A stretch of DNA of 64,000 nt, from positions 58,627,431-58,691,430 of the forward strand of contig NC_065882.2 in assembly GCF_932274485.2 (NCBI RefSeq), in the 5' to 3' direction. The stretch is from Patella vulgata (taxonomy: Eukaryota > Mollusca > Gastropoda > Patellidae). Positions within the stretch are counted from its first letter, which is position 1. Each line of letters starts with the position of its first letter. The notes below the pieces were generated by a model, which saw nothing but the letters and a program-made list of their open reading frames with translations, had not been told where the DNA came from and did not search any database. Positions 40,417 through 51,100 of the stretch are shown here, piece by piece. The position numbers and the translations under genes are program-made.

Positions 40417-43400
40417 GAGAGAGAGGGGGGGGGGTTAACGGTTTAACGATCCACTCGATACAAACTAGGCCATTTCGGTACTAACATATGGTTCAATTTT
40501 ATTTCCATAATTCGCTTGCGCGTAGGGGTCTTTAGCAGTGGGAGGAAACTGGAGGACCCGGAGAAAACCCACGAAGTTGGACAGGCGACTTAATGTAAAT
40601 TAACGTAAGACAAGGAAATATATACCTGTTATATTACCTCTGAGTTATCAACCGTTGTTGCCATTCTTTCTTTGTCGAAAAAACGTACATGCGAATCGTC
40701 TTATTTACCAACGAATATGCATCAAAGTGGAGTGAATATTGCAGATATAATTTTCAGTTTCGGTAAATCAAGGATAGAATAACTACTGTTTAATATATCA
40801 TCACGATGGTATACTGTTTTGTTGACATCGTCTAAACTTAGTTGTATTTTCCTCCATTATCATTCAAAAAGGTTATCGGTCATACAAAATGCCATTTGGG
40901 GAGCATGTTAAGGTTTTAATACATTTGAACACTGAATTGAAGAATTTGTTCCGGTAAGAATCGAATAATGGTAGTAAACTGCTGTATTCTATATTTATAG
41001 TTCGTTTAATTTTTCGATCCATTTCTTCTTATTTCAGGTCAAGTTTCTTGCGCCTTCAAGAATCTTCTCGTTGAAAACTGCTGGTAACAATGATTTAAAT
41101 GACTGGGGTGGAATAAGTCAGTTTTCTTTGTTTTATCAAAATGGTGCTGGCAAGTGGAGATACTATACAGATATGAAAGGCAACAAAAGGGTATAGATAA
41201 TATGTTACTTCCAATTATTTGATGATTGTAGTAGAGAGAGAGGAATGGTGTTTATCGTCCACTCGATACAACCTAGGACATTTCGGGACTAACATATGGT
41301 TCAATTTTATTTCAATATTTCGCTTGCGCGTAGGGGTCCTTAGTAATGGGAGGAAACCGGGGGACCCGGAGAAAACCCCGGAGGTTGGACAGGCGACCCT
41401 ACGCCACCTGACTCAATGACAGGCCTTACGATCAAACGCGCACCGACCCCCCCCCCCCCCGATGATTGAAGTAGAGAAACTGGTGATGAATGAGTCATGT
41501 ATAACAATGGGTAATAAAATATAACACATACTTATGGAAGAACAATTACTGATTTATTTTAGGCGACGTTTCGAAGAGAGAATACTCAGTAAATCAGTAA
41601 TTGTTCTTCCATAAGTATGTGTTATAGTTTATTGCTCTACCCAGTTACTAAATGCCTCTTAAAGATCATAACAATTGGTAGTTAATTTTCACCGATGTTT
41701 ATGAATGAATATAACCGTTGCGAAATAAATAAAATTGTTGATCGGTGTTATAGATTTGATAGCCAGGGTGGCTCATTGAGTAAGGCACTGGCTCGCTAAC
41801 CAGATGGTCCTGGATTCGATCCCGATGATTTCCCATCACAGTTTTCTTCTCAGTTCTGCAGGACTTGGTGTCAGTTGGAATTCGAAATATGGGTAGATTA
41901 GCGTGAACATAAAAGAACACTTGGCGGTTGGAGATAAGGATGGGTCGTATAGCGCTGCAGTTCGGTGAAAAATTTCCCTCATAGCATGAGGGAAAATTTT
42001 GCCCGGAGAACTGTGTTACGACCTACTCTTATATCGAATCCCAACTGCCAAGGGATCTTTTACGTGCAAGTCAATGTTTACACAGGAACTCGCTGTTTCG
42101 TCCCATCCGAACGCATATACTTTGTTCGTTGCCAGTCCCTCTGTTCTGCACCACAAGGGGGAACCAGGCTGGAAAACGGAGGGGTCGAACACGGAACTTC
42201 CAGTTTAGCAAGCCAACGTCTTTCTCATTGAGCTAGAGTGGCTCCAATTTCAAATATATATATATATATTTTCAAATATATATATGTATACAATTACAAT
42301 TATTTCTAAATAGATCTTCGATACCGGAAGTAGAAACAGAGAATCCGTGTTAGTTCCTGAAAGGTTTCTACTACCCAGACCGCTCGATGCTCGAATAATA
42401 CGCATATATCCCCACAAATGGACTGGTAAACCATACCTATTACTAGATATAAAAGCCTGCTACACAGATGACCCTCTTCCAGGTAGGATGTAAACAAATA
42501 TCTTCTGGATTTTGATTGAATAAATATTTAAAGCTGTAGCCGAGTCAAGGAGTTACTATAGTCGTTCAGTAGCCCCAGCAAGACTACCAGTTCAAGTTGT
42601 TGCATCTGGAAATTTCAAATTAGAATGTATGCGAAATACGAGACAAATGCAATATGTCCATTCATAATAAGATTTTCAACCAGCCTATAACGAATACGGG
42701 TACAAAACGCCTTAGGCGGAAATGGCTACAATTTCACAGATTTATGGTTCTTAAATGCGCGTGACAATGGGATAGTTTTAATTAAGATCATTTATAATAT
42801 TTGTTAAATGGTTGCTGTTTTTTTTGTGATTATCATTGCTTCAAAATGGTATACCTCTAAAAGAAAAAACACGCACTTAAATTTATTTAGTAGATGGAGT
42901 TACACTCACCACTGATTAATATAACTGATATATTTAAAGATGAATTGATTTTCGGGGACCATATATAAATGTTCGTGTGATAGAATTATAATCCACCATT
43001 AAATTGTTCTGTATTTTAAAATATCACGCGTATTCAATTTCAATTACGTATTGTAAATCTCCCTCAGCTATCATTCGCAGCACGTTTCAAGGGAAGTAAG
43101 TCGATTTTTGAGGTGGTTGTGGGCGGCGGGGGGAAGCGTCAGGTTATGATTTCAGACTGATAATTCCCGGCCCATTGACCTCCATATTATATCAACTAAA
43201 TATTGAAGGTGGTTGACCGTTACTGAATGTTTGCTAGGCCTGTTCAAAGAAATCTATAAGCTATAAGCAGTGACGACCACCCTAATTCAAGTCTGTTTAT
43301 TTTCTGATCCTTCCGCTCCAAAATTATGAATATTCACCAAAACCTGCGAGAAATAGGAACTCAAAAACCCTTCTTCGATTTAAGACCAAAAAGTCCTCAA

Positions 43401-45760
43401 GAAATTTACCATGCGAAAGAGTGGGGGAGGGGGAGAGGTATGGATAATTGCTATAAAAAGAGGACCTGTATTCGTCCTATCATGAAATCAGGGAAAGAAA
43501 TTCGTTTTAACGTCCTACCTCCGAATGGCTAATGAAGACGGGCATACGCTATACAGTGTGTGATATGTGGGGAAATTCTGTCAGGACAGCGGCGATGTGG
43601 CCTACTCTTACATCGAATTCCATCTGCCAAGGGGTCTTTAAAGTGCACGCCAATGTGTACAGGGGACCTTGTTTTTTCGACCCATCCGAACGACTAGACA
43701 GCTAGACAAGGGGGAAGAGAGAGAGAAATAATGTTTAACGTCCACTCGACACACACTAGGTCATTTTGGGACTAACGTATGGTTTTAATTTTTATTTCAA
43801 TAATTAATTCGTCAATAATTCGTTTGCGCATAGGGGTCTTTAGCAGTGGGAGGAAACCGGAGGACCCTGAGAAAACCCACGAGGTTGGACAGGCGACCCT
43901 ACTCCTTGTCACGTTCAACCGGGGAATCGAAACCACGCCAGTTGACTCAATGACAGACTTTATGATACAGCGCGAACACGCTAACCATTCAGCCATCCAA
44001 CCCCCCGCTAAACAAGGAGAAACCACGTTCATTGTAACCATAAAACATGATTCTATATTATTATGGTTTATATTATAGGTTTTGAAAACTGCTCAAAGAG
44101 TATTCTGTCAAAAGATGGTTCCCTCCTCTCTGTCATGTTTGATGATTTACCTGAGAGTGGACTGCTGAACAATGCTGAGAAGTATCACACTATTGAATTG
44201 GAGGATGTCGATGGGCCAGCTCTTGTTACGGGGATCAAAGTTCGCCAGGCAAATGACAAGGTCAAAGTAGACAATATTATCAAGTCATTTGTTTTACAGT
44301 TTATGGATAATGAATTAAAATGGAAGAATATTGTGGATGATGATGGGTTCGTCAAGGTTAGAATACTTACAATCATGCCATTCAAAGAATATATTTACAA
44401 TCATAGTAGTTGCGGTTTTTGAAGGACTAAGCATCGTTTAACAAGAAATCGATCAACGGGTTATCTAATTTCTTGCAATCGGAAGGCGCGGTGGCTCAAT
44501 GTTACGGTATGCTTCCCCTTGCCAGTGGTGCTGGATCTGGCGAGGAATATCGTCTAGTCGTTCGGATGGGACGGAAAATTGAGGTCTAGTGTACACACTG
44601 GTGTGCACCTAAAAGAACCCTTGATAGTTGGAATTTGAGACACAGAGAGAGAGAGAGAAATGGGGTTTAACGCCCACTCGACAGAAACCAGACCACCTTG
44701 GGACCAACACATGGTTCAATCCTATTTCAACAATTTGCTTGCTCGTAGGGATCTTTAGCAGTGGGAGGAAACCGGAGGACCCGGAGAAAAACCCGCGAGG
44801 TTTGACAGGCGACACTTCCCCTTGTCACGTACAACCGGGGAATCGAAACCCTGCCAGTTGACTCAATGACAGGCCATATGATACAGCGCGCACGTGCTAA
44901 CCATTCGGCGATCTTTAGCACTAGTAGGAGGAAACCGGAGGACCCGGAGAAAACCCACGAGGTTGGACAGGTGACCCTACTCCTTGTCACGTACAACCGG
45001 GGAATCGAAACCCCTCCAGTTGACTCAATGACAGACCGTGTGATACAGCACGCACGTACAACCGGGGAATCGAAACCCCTCCAGTTGACTCAATGACAGA
45101 CCGTGTGATACAGCACGCACGTGCTAACCATAAGGCGACCCCCCCCCCCCTGAATTTGAAACAGCACGAACAGTAGGCCATAGCGTCACCCTCATGGTAC
45201 ACTGCATGACCGTCTTCATTTTTCCCGTTGGTTCACTGTTAAACCCCATTTCATTTCATTTCTTGCAGTCGGTGACATATGTGGGAGATGAGGCTAATTA
45301 GACATAGAGGGTGTGGGATATTGATTGTGGACTAGGGAATATTTTGGCTGATGAAGTCACTTAATGGGCCTCTCTGGTTTCCGATAACAAAAGGCAATGG
45401 CCGCCTTAAAGATATTTAAATATCCTCTAGCTAGTCGATATTATTACATCCGTGTATACACTGATTTCCTGAAACACTTTTACATGATGTAAATAATCAA
45501 AATTCATGATGGAAGAATGTCTTCAATCAATGACACGGCACAGTGGCTTGAATAACAATTTATGCGACTACTTACAGACTATATATTTGTATTTATTTCA
45601 GATTTTTAGTATGCCTGCAAACAGTCATCTTGATGTGCCTTTAAGTTTTCGATTTCCCAATCCGGTAGAAACAGAATATATGCGACTGTACCCTGAATCA
45701 TGGACCGGAAACAACCCACGATTATTCATCGACATTTTAGGCTGTTTAAACAAAGAATAA
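36292..45760 (+). CDS. Secreted triple-discoidin (F5/8C) protein with basic 15-residue repeats
   Basis: Exons 36292-36338, 36716-36756, 38495-38760, 39388-39901, 40100-40266, 41038-41190, 42314-42482, 44079-44356 and 45602-45760 join to 597 codons plus a stop. Residues 1-16 are a signal peptide (MKAFFVLITSILIVN). Three F5/8C-like domains each start near a Cys and end at a Cys: about 31-166 (DCEET...FRVRYC), 290-446 (DSEEC...LLLDIKAC) and 453-593 (GFENC...FIDILGC). Each has the late RxxRxYPxxW-type block (LRFFPEMWDGSPYAAFRV, RIIRIYPHKWTGKPYLLL, YMRLYPESWTGNNPRLFI). Residues 183-272 are six tandem 15-residue basic repeats (GPTKTSHNKKTQYKH type). The intron after exon 2 uses a GC donor in this model. 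Discoidin domains bind membranes, glycans or collagen; a role in haemolymph adhesion or shell or matrix is guesswork. Poly(A) signal 45806-45811. Confidence 0.88.
37188..37953 (+). mobile_element. Harbinger-type non-autonomous element in discoidin-gene intron 2
   Basis: Left end GCCCCGTTTACATGACGAAAT and right end (complement) GCCCCGTTTACATGACCAAAT form about 21-bp terminal inverted repeats, with TTAA on both outer sides. Subterminal 'tgcatatatgcaaa' words are repeated many times at both ends. It carries one ORF (37528-37797) with a Myb/SANT-like domain. No DDE transposase is present, so it is an internally deleted derivative needing a partner. Confidence 0.75.
37528..37797 (+). CDS. Myb/SANT-like DNA-binding protein of Harbinger element
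   Basis: 89 codons: MSRGKVGRKSRGIAWDDEAT, then RALISIWLENSI, IYKSLSTELSEKGFEKTSDQ and CKVKIHTLKRIERFFDD. This matches the trihelix Myb/SANT-like pattern (W..e.t..Ll..w...i...L, then i...l...Gf..t..QC..K...Lk). Harbinger elements encode such a protein beside the transposase. The ORF lies wholly within the element's inverted repeats and inside intron 2 of the discoidin gene, so it is a transposon gene and not a host exon. It stops soon after the domain, so it is probably a truncated form. Confidence 0.65.
   Translation: MSRGKVGRKSRGIAWDDEATRALISIWLENSIEHQLEDPTVNNGNIYKSLSTELSEKGFEKTSDQCKVKIHTLKRIERFFDDESLLSAP
39580..39849 (+). repeat. Six in-frame 45-bp tandem repeats in discoidin exon 4
   Basis: Six units encode 15 residues each with consensus GPTKTSHNKKTKHKH. 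Units differ by several substitutions, so the array is not new. All units keep frame, and the exon then splices in phase 1 to the second discoidin domain. Confidence 0.9.
40381..40589 (-). mobile_element. V-SINE-like SINE (family 2), 5'-truncated
   Basis: GA run, 'taacgatccactcgatacaa', core complement 'aggacccggagaaaaccc', stopping before the tRNA-like head. Perfect 11-bp target duplication TTAATGTAAAT at 40370-40380 and 40590-40600 shows that the truncation occurred at insertion. It lies in discoidin intron 5. Confidence 0.9.
41238..41460 (-). mobile_element. V-SINE-like SINE (family 2) in discoidin intron 6
   Basis: Short GA run, 'atcgtccactcgatacaacc', core complement 'gggacccggagaaaaccc', head remnant and a C run. 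Target duplication GATGATTG(T/A)AGTAGAGA at 41221-41237 and 41461-41477, 16 of 17 matching. Confidence 0.88.
41526..41660. repeat. Hairpin around a CGACGTTTCGA motif
   Basis: Arms 'acttatggaagaacaattac' plus 'tgattta' and their exact complement flank a loop of about 33 bases that contains GGCGACGTTTCGAAGAGAG. The right arm and the following bases also occur at 815-885 in the CDK7 intron ('cagtaattgttcttccataa', 'tattgctctatccagttact'). Confidence 0.7.
41757..42245. mobile_element. Two SINE family 1 copies in inverted orientation
   Basis: A plus-strand copy (41757-41978: 'gccagggtggctcattgagt', 'ggattcgatcccg') runs into 'aaatttccctcatagc'. It meets a minus-strand copy (41979-42245) starting 'atgagggaaaattttgcccg' and ending in the head complement 'gagctagagtggctcc'. 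The junction is palindromic. An (AT)n run follows. Discoidin intron 6. Confidence 0.75.
43490..44035 (-). mobile_element. SINE family 1 reverse copy interrupted by a V-SINE-like element
   Basis: 43490-43712 is a reverse SINE ('gaagacgggcatacgctata', 'gacccatccgaacgactaga'). The family 2 element occupies 43713-44006, and the SINE resumes at 44018 ('agaaaccacg'). The inserted element is flanked by GCTAGACAAGG / GCTAAACAAGG (43702-43712, 44007-44017). Discoidin intron 7. Confidence 0.85.
43713..44006 (-). mobile_element. V-SINE-like SINE (family 2) nested in a SINE
   Basis: GA run, 'atgtttaacgtccactcgac', core complement 'ggaggaccctgagaaaaccc', box-B complement 'ggggaatcgaaacc', head complement 'ctaaccattcagccatccaa'. 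Flanking duplication as given for the host SINE. Confidence 0.88.
44482..45265 (+). mobile_element. SINE family 1 copy interrupted by a V-SINE-like element
   Basis: Left part 44482-44638 ('ggcgcggtggctcaatg', 'gttcggatgggacggaaaat') and right part from 45152 ('aatttgaaacagcacgaac', '...actgttaaaccccatttcat'). The insert at 44639-45151 is flanked by GAATTTGA (44631-44638 and 45152-45159). Discoidin intron 8. Confidence 0.85.
44639..45151 (-). mobile_element. Rearranged V-SINE-like SINE (family 2)
   Basis: Longer than other copies because the core-to-head part occurs twice (44755-44910, then 44910-45130), and a 65-bp block (acgtacaaccggggaatcga start) is repeated in tandem at about 44989-45119. 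Both internal repeats are close in sequence, so they arose after or at insertion. Confidence 0.8.
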
Positions 45761-45865
45761 ACATTTTTTAGTTGTATTGCTTTGACTAGAAGAGAAATGT
45801 GATTAAATAAATATCCATATCTATTTTCGCTATATTCACCATAAACACATTTTTGTGTATTTGCT

Positions 45866-46256
45866 CAATCTGATTAAAACACAGATCCTGTTTCGTTTCG
45901 TTTTTTATAGTTCGAAATTTCGTTTTACTTGTTTTCACAATACTCGGATCTGAAAGAGTTGTTATATAACAGGCGTTCTAGTTGGTGTGAGGAATTAGCC
46001 AACGAAACTGTCTGTTACGGCGAAACGGTCTGTTACGGCGACTTCTTGGCGTGCTCTGCACACACGGAACTGTGGGTAAAGCCTAGAAACGTCAACACCG
46101 ATTGATTAATCAATGTCTGACGTCACAGAGTCAAAAGCCGCTCGTATGATCCCTGGCGTGACCTCCCAGTACAGCTGGTCAGATCTTCATGTAGTGTAGG
46201 CCAACGAAAGTATAAAAAAACGAAACGAAATATATATCTGTATTTTAAACTGATTG
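45866..46256. mobile_element. Terminal-inverted-repeat MITE (CAATCTGATT family), copy 2
   Basis: Begins CAATCTGATTAAAACACAGATC and ends with the diverged complement. Its interior matches 8970-9310 in the opposite orientation ('cacacggaactgtgggtaaa', 'gattaatcaatgtctgacgt'). It lies just past the discoidin-gene poly(A) signal. Confidence 0.7.
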
Positions 46257-48195
46257 GTTTTTGTTTGAAGCTATAGCTACGACCACGTGTTTGAAAGAAA
46301 TATTGTTTAAACGAGAAAGCCCAGATTTTAAAGCCTATGCGTTTATACAAGTAATTTTAAATATGCAACTAAACCACGAAGTAAAGACGAATATTACGCG
46401 ATTTGACAAGATGCCCTCACGATGGCCTTGCCTTAGGAAGGTCAAAATGGACACACGAATTCATCACGAAAATGAACCTTCGCAAGGTTTCTCGGCAATT
46501 TTTAAGTATGCCAAAGATTTTGCCAGCACTCACGAAGTTGCTGCCGGAGCCTGAAAATCTTCACAGGCAGTCATACGCTGGCTTAAGACGCCCTCGCGAA
46601 TGGCCCGATGTTTTTACGATCAGAGCCTAAGTTACTTTATCGTGTGACAAATTCTATTTCGAAAGACTGTGACGCCCGATAAAACATCTTCCTAAGTCAG
46701 TCCTGAGCAATTCTACAGAGGCATCGTGTAGCCTGCGCGTATAAACAACTTTATCACCCAATAATACATTCTACAGTAGATATTGCTTGTGTGATATATT
46801 TCATAATCTACTGCGATATCTCCTTAGGAGATACCGCTTTACATGAATTTGATTGGTCAGTTGAAAAGGAACTACTTTTTTTTATTTTCAAAGAACAGTT
46901 CATTTCTTATTAAAAGTAACTTTTTTGTTATTAAAAATGAACTATTGTTATTCAATTGACCTTGATGGAAACACTGGGTCAATATAAAGGACTTTGCAAT
47001 GGCTGAATTGCTGTCAAAAAATGATGTATCACTACGCCGTAATGTTCAGTAAAAGTGAAATCTACAGCAAAGAATTATATTTATCTATCTGTGCATGTAA
47101 GAAGGGATTGGGTGATAAATAAAATCTCCTACTCGTCTTTTTTGATATCAAAAAAGACTGATAGGAGATTCTCTATATACAAAATTCACATCTTCGTATT
47201 ACCGTCGTGTGTAATTCGGGGGTGTGATTCGGTTGTTGATTGGTTTTTGACCAAGTTCGGGGCCGTCCGGAGTTTCATAATTCCATAATATTCGTATGGC
47301 CATCTGGTGTCAATTTCGGGACAGTGTAACGCCAGCATTACATAATTTTTACCTAAGAATTGCAGCAATGAATTTGTATGTTCAAAAAGAAAGATTCAGT
47401 ATAAGACAAATTTACCGATGCCAGTATAGAATAAATTATAACCGTACGACCACGAGAACTATAGTCAACATAATTTTACACGAAGATTTAAATGATGAAA
47501 ACTTTTCTTTTGAAGAAATTAATTCATTTTGCAGAAACTAGATCATTTTGCAAAAAGTATTTATTGATTGTGCCTATTTCGGAATTGTACACACAATTTG
47601 TTCCTCTTTACCTTTACCTTTTTTACTGTGCATCTTCAACACAAGACATCCTAACCAATTTCCTGGTGTATTTGTATCAGAATACACAGCCTCGCCTATA
47701 ATTTATTTAGTACACTATTAATATTGCATGCATAAAAATATGAAATATAAAGCCTCAACACCCTAATATTTTCGTATGATTATTAACAAGGGCGTACACA
47801 GAGGGAGGGGCGAGGGTGCTCAGATCTTAAGACTGGCAAAAGCCAAAGCCACCTACACCTGCAAGCGCTAAAGGATCTGCATGAACTCTTTAAGAACTGT
47901 GAATGGTGTACGTCTTTCTAGGAACGTCGAATGATGTCTCACCGAGATCTAGTTCAATCTCTCCATCGTAGTACTACAAGGCTCGACATTAGCTTTTTTT
48001 AGCCTCCGGGCAAGTAGTTCAATGATTCCCCAAAAGGTAAAACATTGCGTAAATTTTGCTTTATAACATTATGATAGGCTAATGTACACGTATCCACATA
48101 TCTATTGTACTATCGATAAGGAGATATGTTATTATCACATTCTTCCTGGTTGATTATAGAATGTGCACTGCTCAGTGCTATATTTAGCCCACAAG
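46257..48195. other. Intergenic between discoidin gene and first receptor gene
   Basis: The open stretch at 46267-46551 (about 95 codons) has no recognised domain. A repeat at 46738-46872 is the reverse of 35262-35400. A perfect-armed hairpin at about 47122-47170 ('aatctcctactcgtctttt' and complement around 'gatatc') stands out. Nothing else recognised. Confidence 0.45.
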
Positions 48196-51100
48196 ATGTC
48201 TACATATTTTCCACTTTCATGCCTTTTCTTATTTTGTCAAGTGTTTACCACGACAGGTAAATAATTTCTTACTATATATTATTTGTAATTACTTACGTGT
48301 AGTAATTATTATTTATCGTTAAAAGAAAAAAAAACTGCATTTTACCAGCACAGGAGTAAATCATGGAAAGCATCTATACCTTGAATACTGTTATATATAA
48401 CACACAGCATAGACTCTTTGTCAATGATGATAATATGTTTATATTATGATAAAATACCCTTAGGTGTGAATTAAACTATTATTCACCGAACTAGACCAAA
48501 AGGTCAACACAACATGCTATGCAAAATGGAGAAAGAAAGAATGGCTGTAAAGGTGTGCCACATTCAGAGGAAACAATACCTTGTCCGTTCAAAGCACGCG
48601 ATTTATCGCCCTTGTTTAGGAATGCCTGATAACTATGTGTAATTTAGCTTTTAGAAACGTCGCCATAAACAAACCAACGGCACAGAGTTCAACATTACGT
48701 ATTACCACGGGGGGGTTCACCATTTACTAACGGTGACTCATCTCGTGCAGTGGATAATAATACTGATGGTAATTTCAATCATCGTTCCTGTACACATACT
48801 GGTTTCAATGGCAATGAATGGTGGTGTGTTGATCTACAACATGTCTATGATTTCAACAATATAAAACTATATAACAGAGATAATGGTTAGTAGCCCTGTA
48901 TAGTCTTATAGTTATACAACAATCTGTTCTATATAACACTATGTTTAACATACACAGACATTGAAAACATGCACACCAGCACACCGTAGCGACTTCAGTC
49001 ATCATGATGGCGTCATTGTGTAAGATTTAGATAAAGAACTGGCCATTTTTGCTATAATATTTCAAAAATAGATGATGCAAAATGAATGAATTGAAAATTT
49101 CATTCAAATCACTTTATTTTGAACCAAGTTCTAGTTTTGACCAGATGTGTGTATTGATTGTAACCACCGTACTGGTCATTTGAGTCTTAGCCTCGCTTCT
49201 CCATTTTAAAATTAAATCATTAAATGGCCGAACCGTTCTAATCTAATTAAAATCGGGGCCACGTGATGGCTTCGGGAGTTGATTATGGTCTTGTCATGTT
49301 AATTAATGTCTAATTAATAATTCATACATTTAAGGCCTAAAGAAAGACTTGCAATAGGCAGGTTAAGCGCTTGAATAATGCATGTTTAACTCCGCATATA
49401 AACGACGAACGACTGTGAATTTCACCAAGGACAACCCTTATGAAAAGCCATAATATCCCAGAAATTTTTGAAAAATAATACCAGAGATGCACCCTTTTAA
49501 GAGACAAAGTTTACAGGAAATGGAAGCATCAGTTGAACTGATTAGCCTTAATTATTATCAATATGGCACTTCCTTTTTGTTTGGGATCCACGATGGCTAA
49601 GTGGGTAAGACGCTGGATCGCTAGCTTGGAGGTCAGGTGTTCGACCCCTGCATTGGCCGAGAAAGTTCATCCAGATTTTCCGGCGTGCCCCCCCCCACCT
49701 TGTCAGTTATGCAGAACGGAGGGCCTGACAAGGACAGCTGTCTAGTCGTTCGGATGGGAAGAAAAACCGAGGTCCCGTTTACACATTGGCGTGCACATAA
49801 AAGACCCCTTGACAGTTGGAATTCAAAATAAGAGTAGGCCGTAGTGCCCCTGTCCTGGCAAAATGTCCCTCTCAGCACACTGTATGGCGTATTCCCGTCT
49901 TTATTTGCCTAGTTCGGAGCAGAACAGTAGGACGTTAAACTCCATTTCATTCATTTCTCTTTGTTTGGGTGAAAATGAATTTGTCGATTTGCAATCTGTC
50001 GTCGTTCAAATTTTACATCCGTACATGTAATTGGCTCACTTACCTTGAGAGAGGTCCTGGCAAGGGTCAACTTAAAGTCATTCGGATGAAACGAAAAACA
50101 TAGGTCCTGTTTACTCAAGGACGTACACGTAAAAGAAATCTTGACATTGGATATATATGTAGGTGGTGGTGCCGCTGTCCGGAAAAAATATCCCCCATAG
50201 CAAACTGTATGAATTGAATATCTTATTCTGGAATAAATCTAAGGATTCAGGATACGAATGAGGACTAGTGGTAAGGGTGATAAATCAGGATTTACTATAC
50301 GTTTCAGAACAGGGTCGATTAAAAGGATTCGAAATGCGAATGGGAGCTGGTGGTAAGTGTGACAAATCGGGATTTATATCGGCTATACATTGTTACAAAG
50401 ATTCCAGAACGTTACCACAAACTGTGTACACCATAGAAAGATGCAACCAACCATCATCTACTCCATTGTCTGGGCGATTCGTCTTTATAAGTGTAAACAA
50501 TACTGCTCTTACGTTGTGTGAAGTGCAAATATTTAAAGGTATAACAATTAATATCCGTTGGATTTTCGTAAACACGGAACAATTAATCTTCACTTTGAAC
50601 ATAACCCTGTTGTTGAAATTAAGTTTTTAATATTTATTTTCAGTTGGCATGCTCTTTTCATTATAATATCACTACGCGTGGATCAGATTAGCTATAGTTA
50701 TACTGCTTTAAAAAGGGAATATTTTATACTTAATGCAGTTTTTTCCAAATTGTTCTGAGTTTGGTCATACGACGATTCGCTTAGATTAAGATTTTGTAAG
50801 ATCATAATTCGGAAGGTGTGTGTGGGGTGACACAAGGTTGGAATTATGAAACTGGCACTGAAAGTGTTCATGAGTCCTTGAAAAGACGTCGTATAAGCCG
50901 CATTAAATGAATCTAAAGAATAAATGGGAGGGGAGGTGGGGGGTAAATACTGGCAACTTGACGTTGCCATTAACCTAGATAATGAAACAATATGCGTGAT
51001 ACCGTGAGCATGTTCCCCTTTCACGCATAAGGGCATCATAAATTTGCAATGTACCTTTTCTTATATAGTCTTAAATACTTTTATTTGTGTATTCAAAAAA

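Noticed and set aside
40381-40430. GA-rich runs as CRISPR-like or satellite arrays
   Set aside because: They are the simple-sequence tails of the V-SINE-like element; this is an animal genome and no spaced direct repeats of CRISPR type occur.
46261-46554. 97-codon ORF, possibly a small gene
   Set aside because: No recognised domain, and its start lies in the MITE end; kept only as a remark in the intergenic entry.
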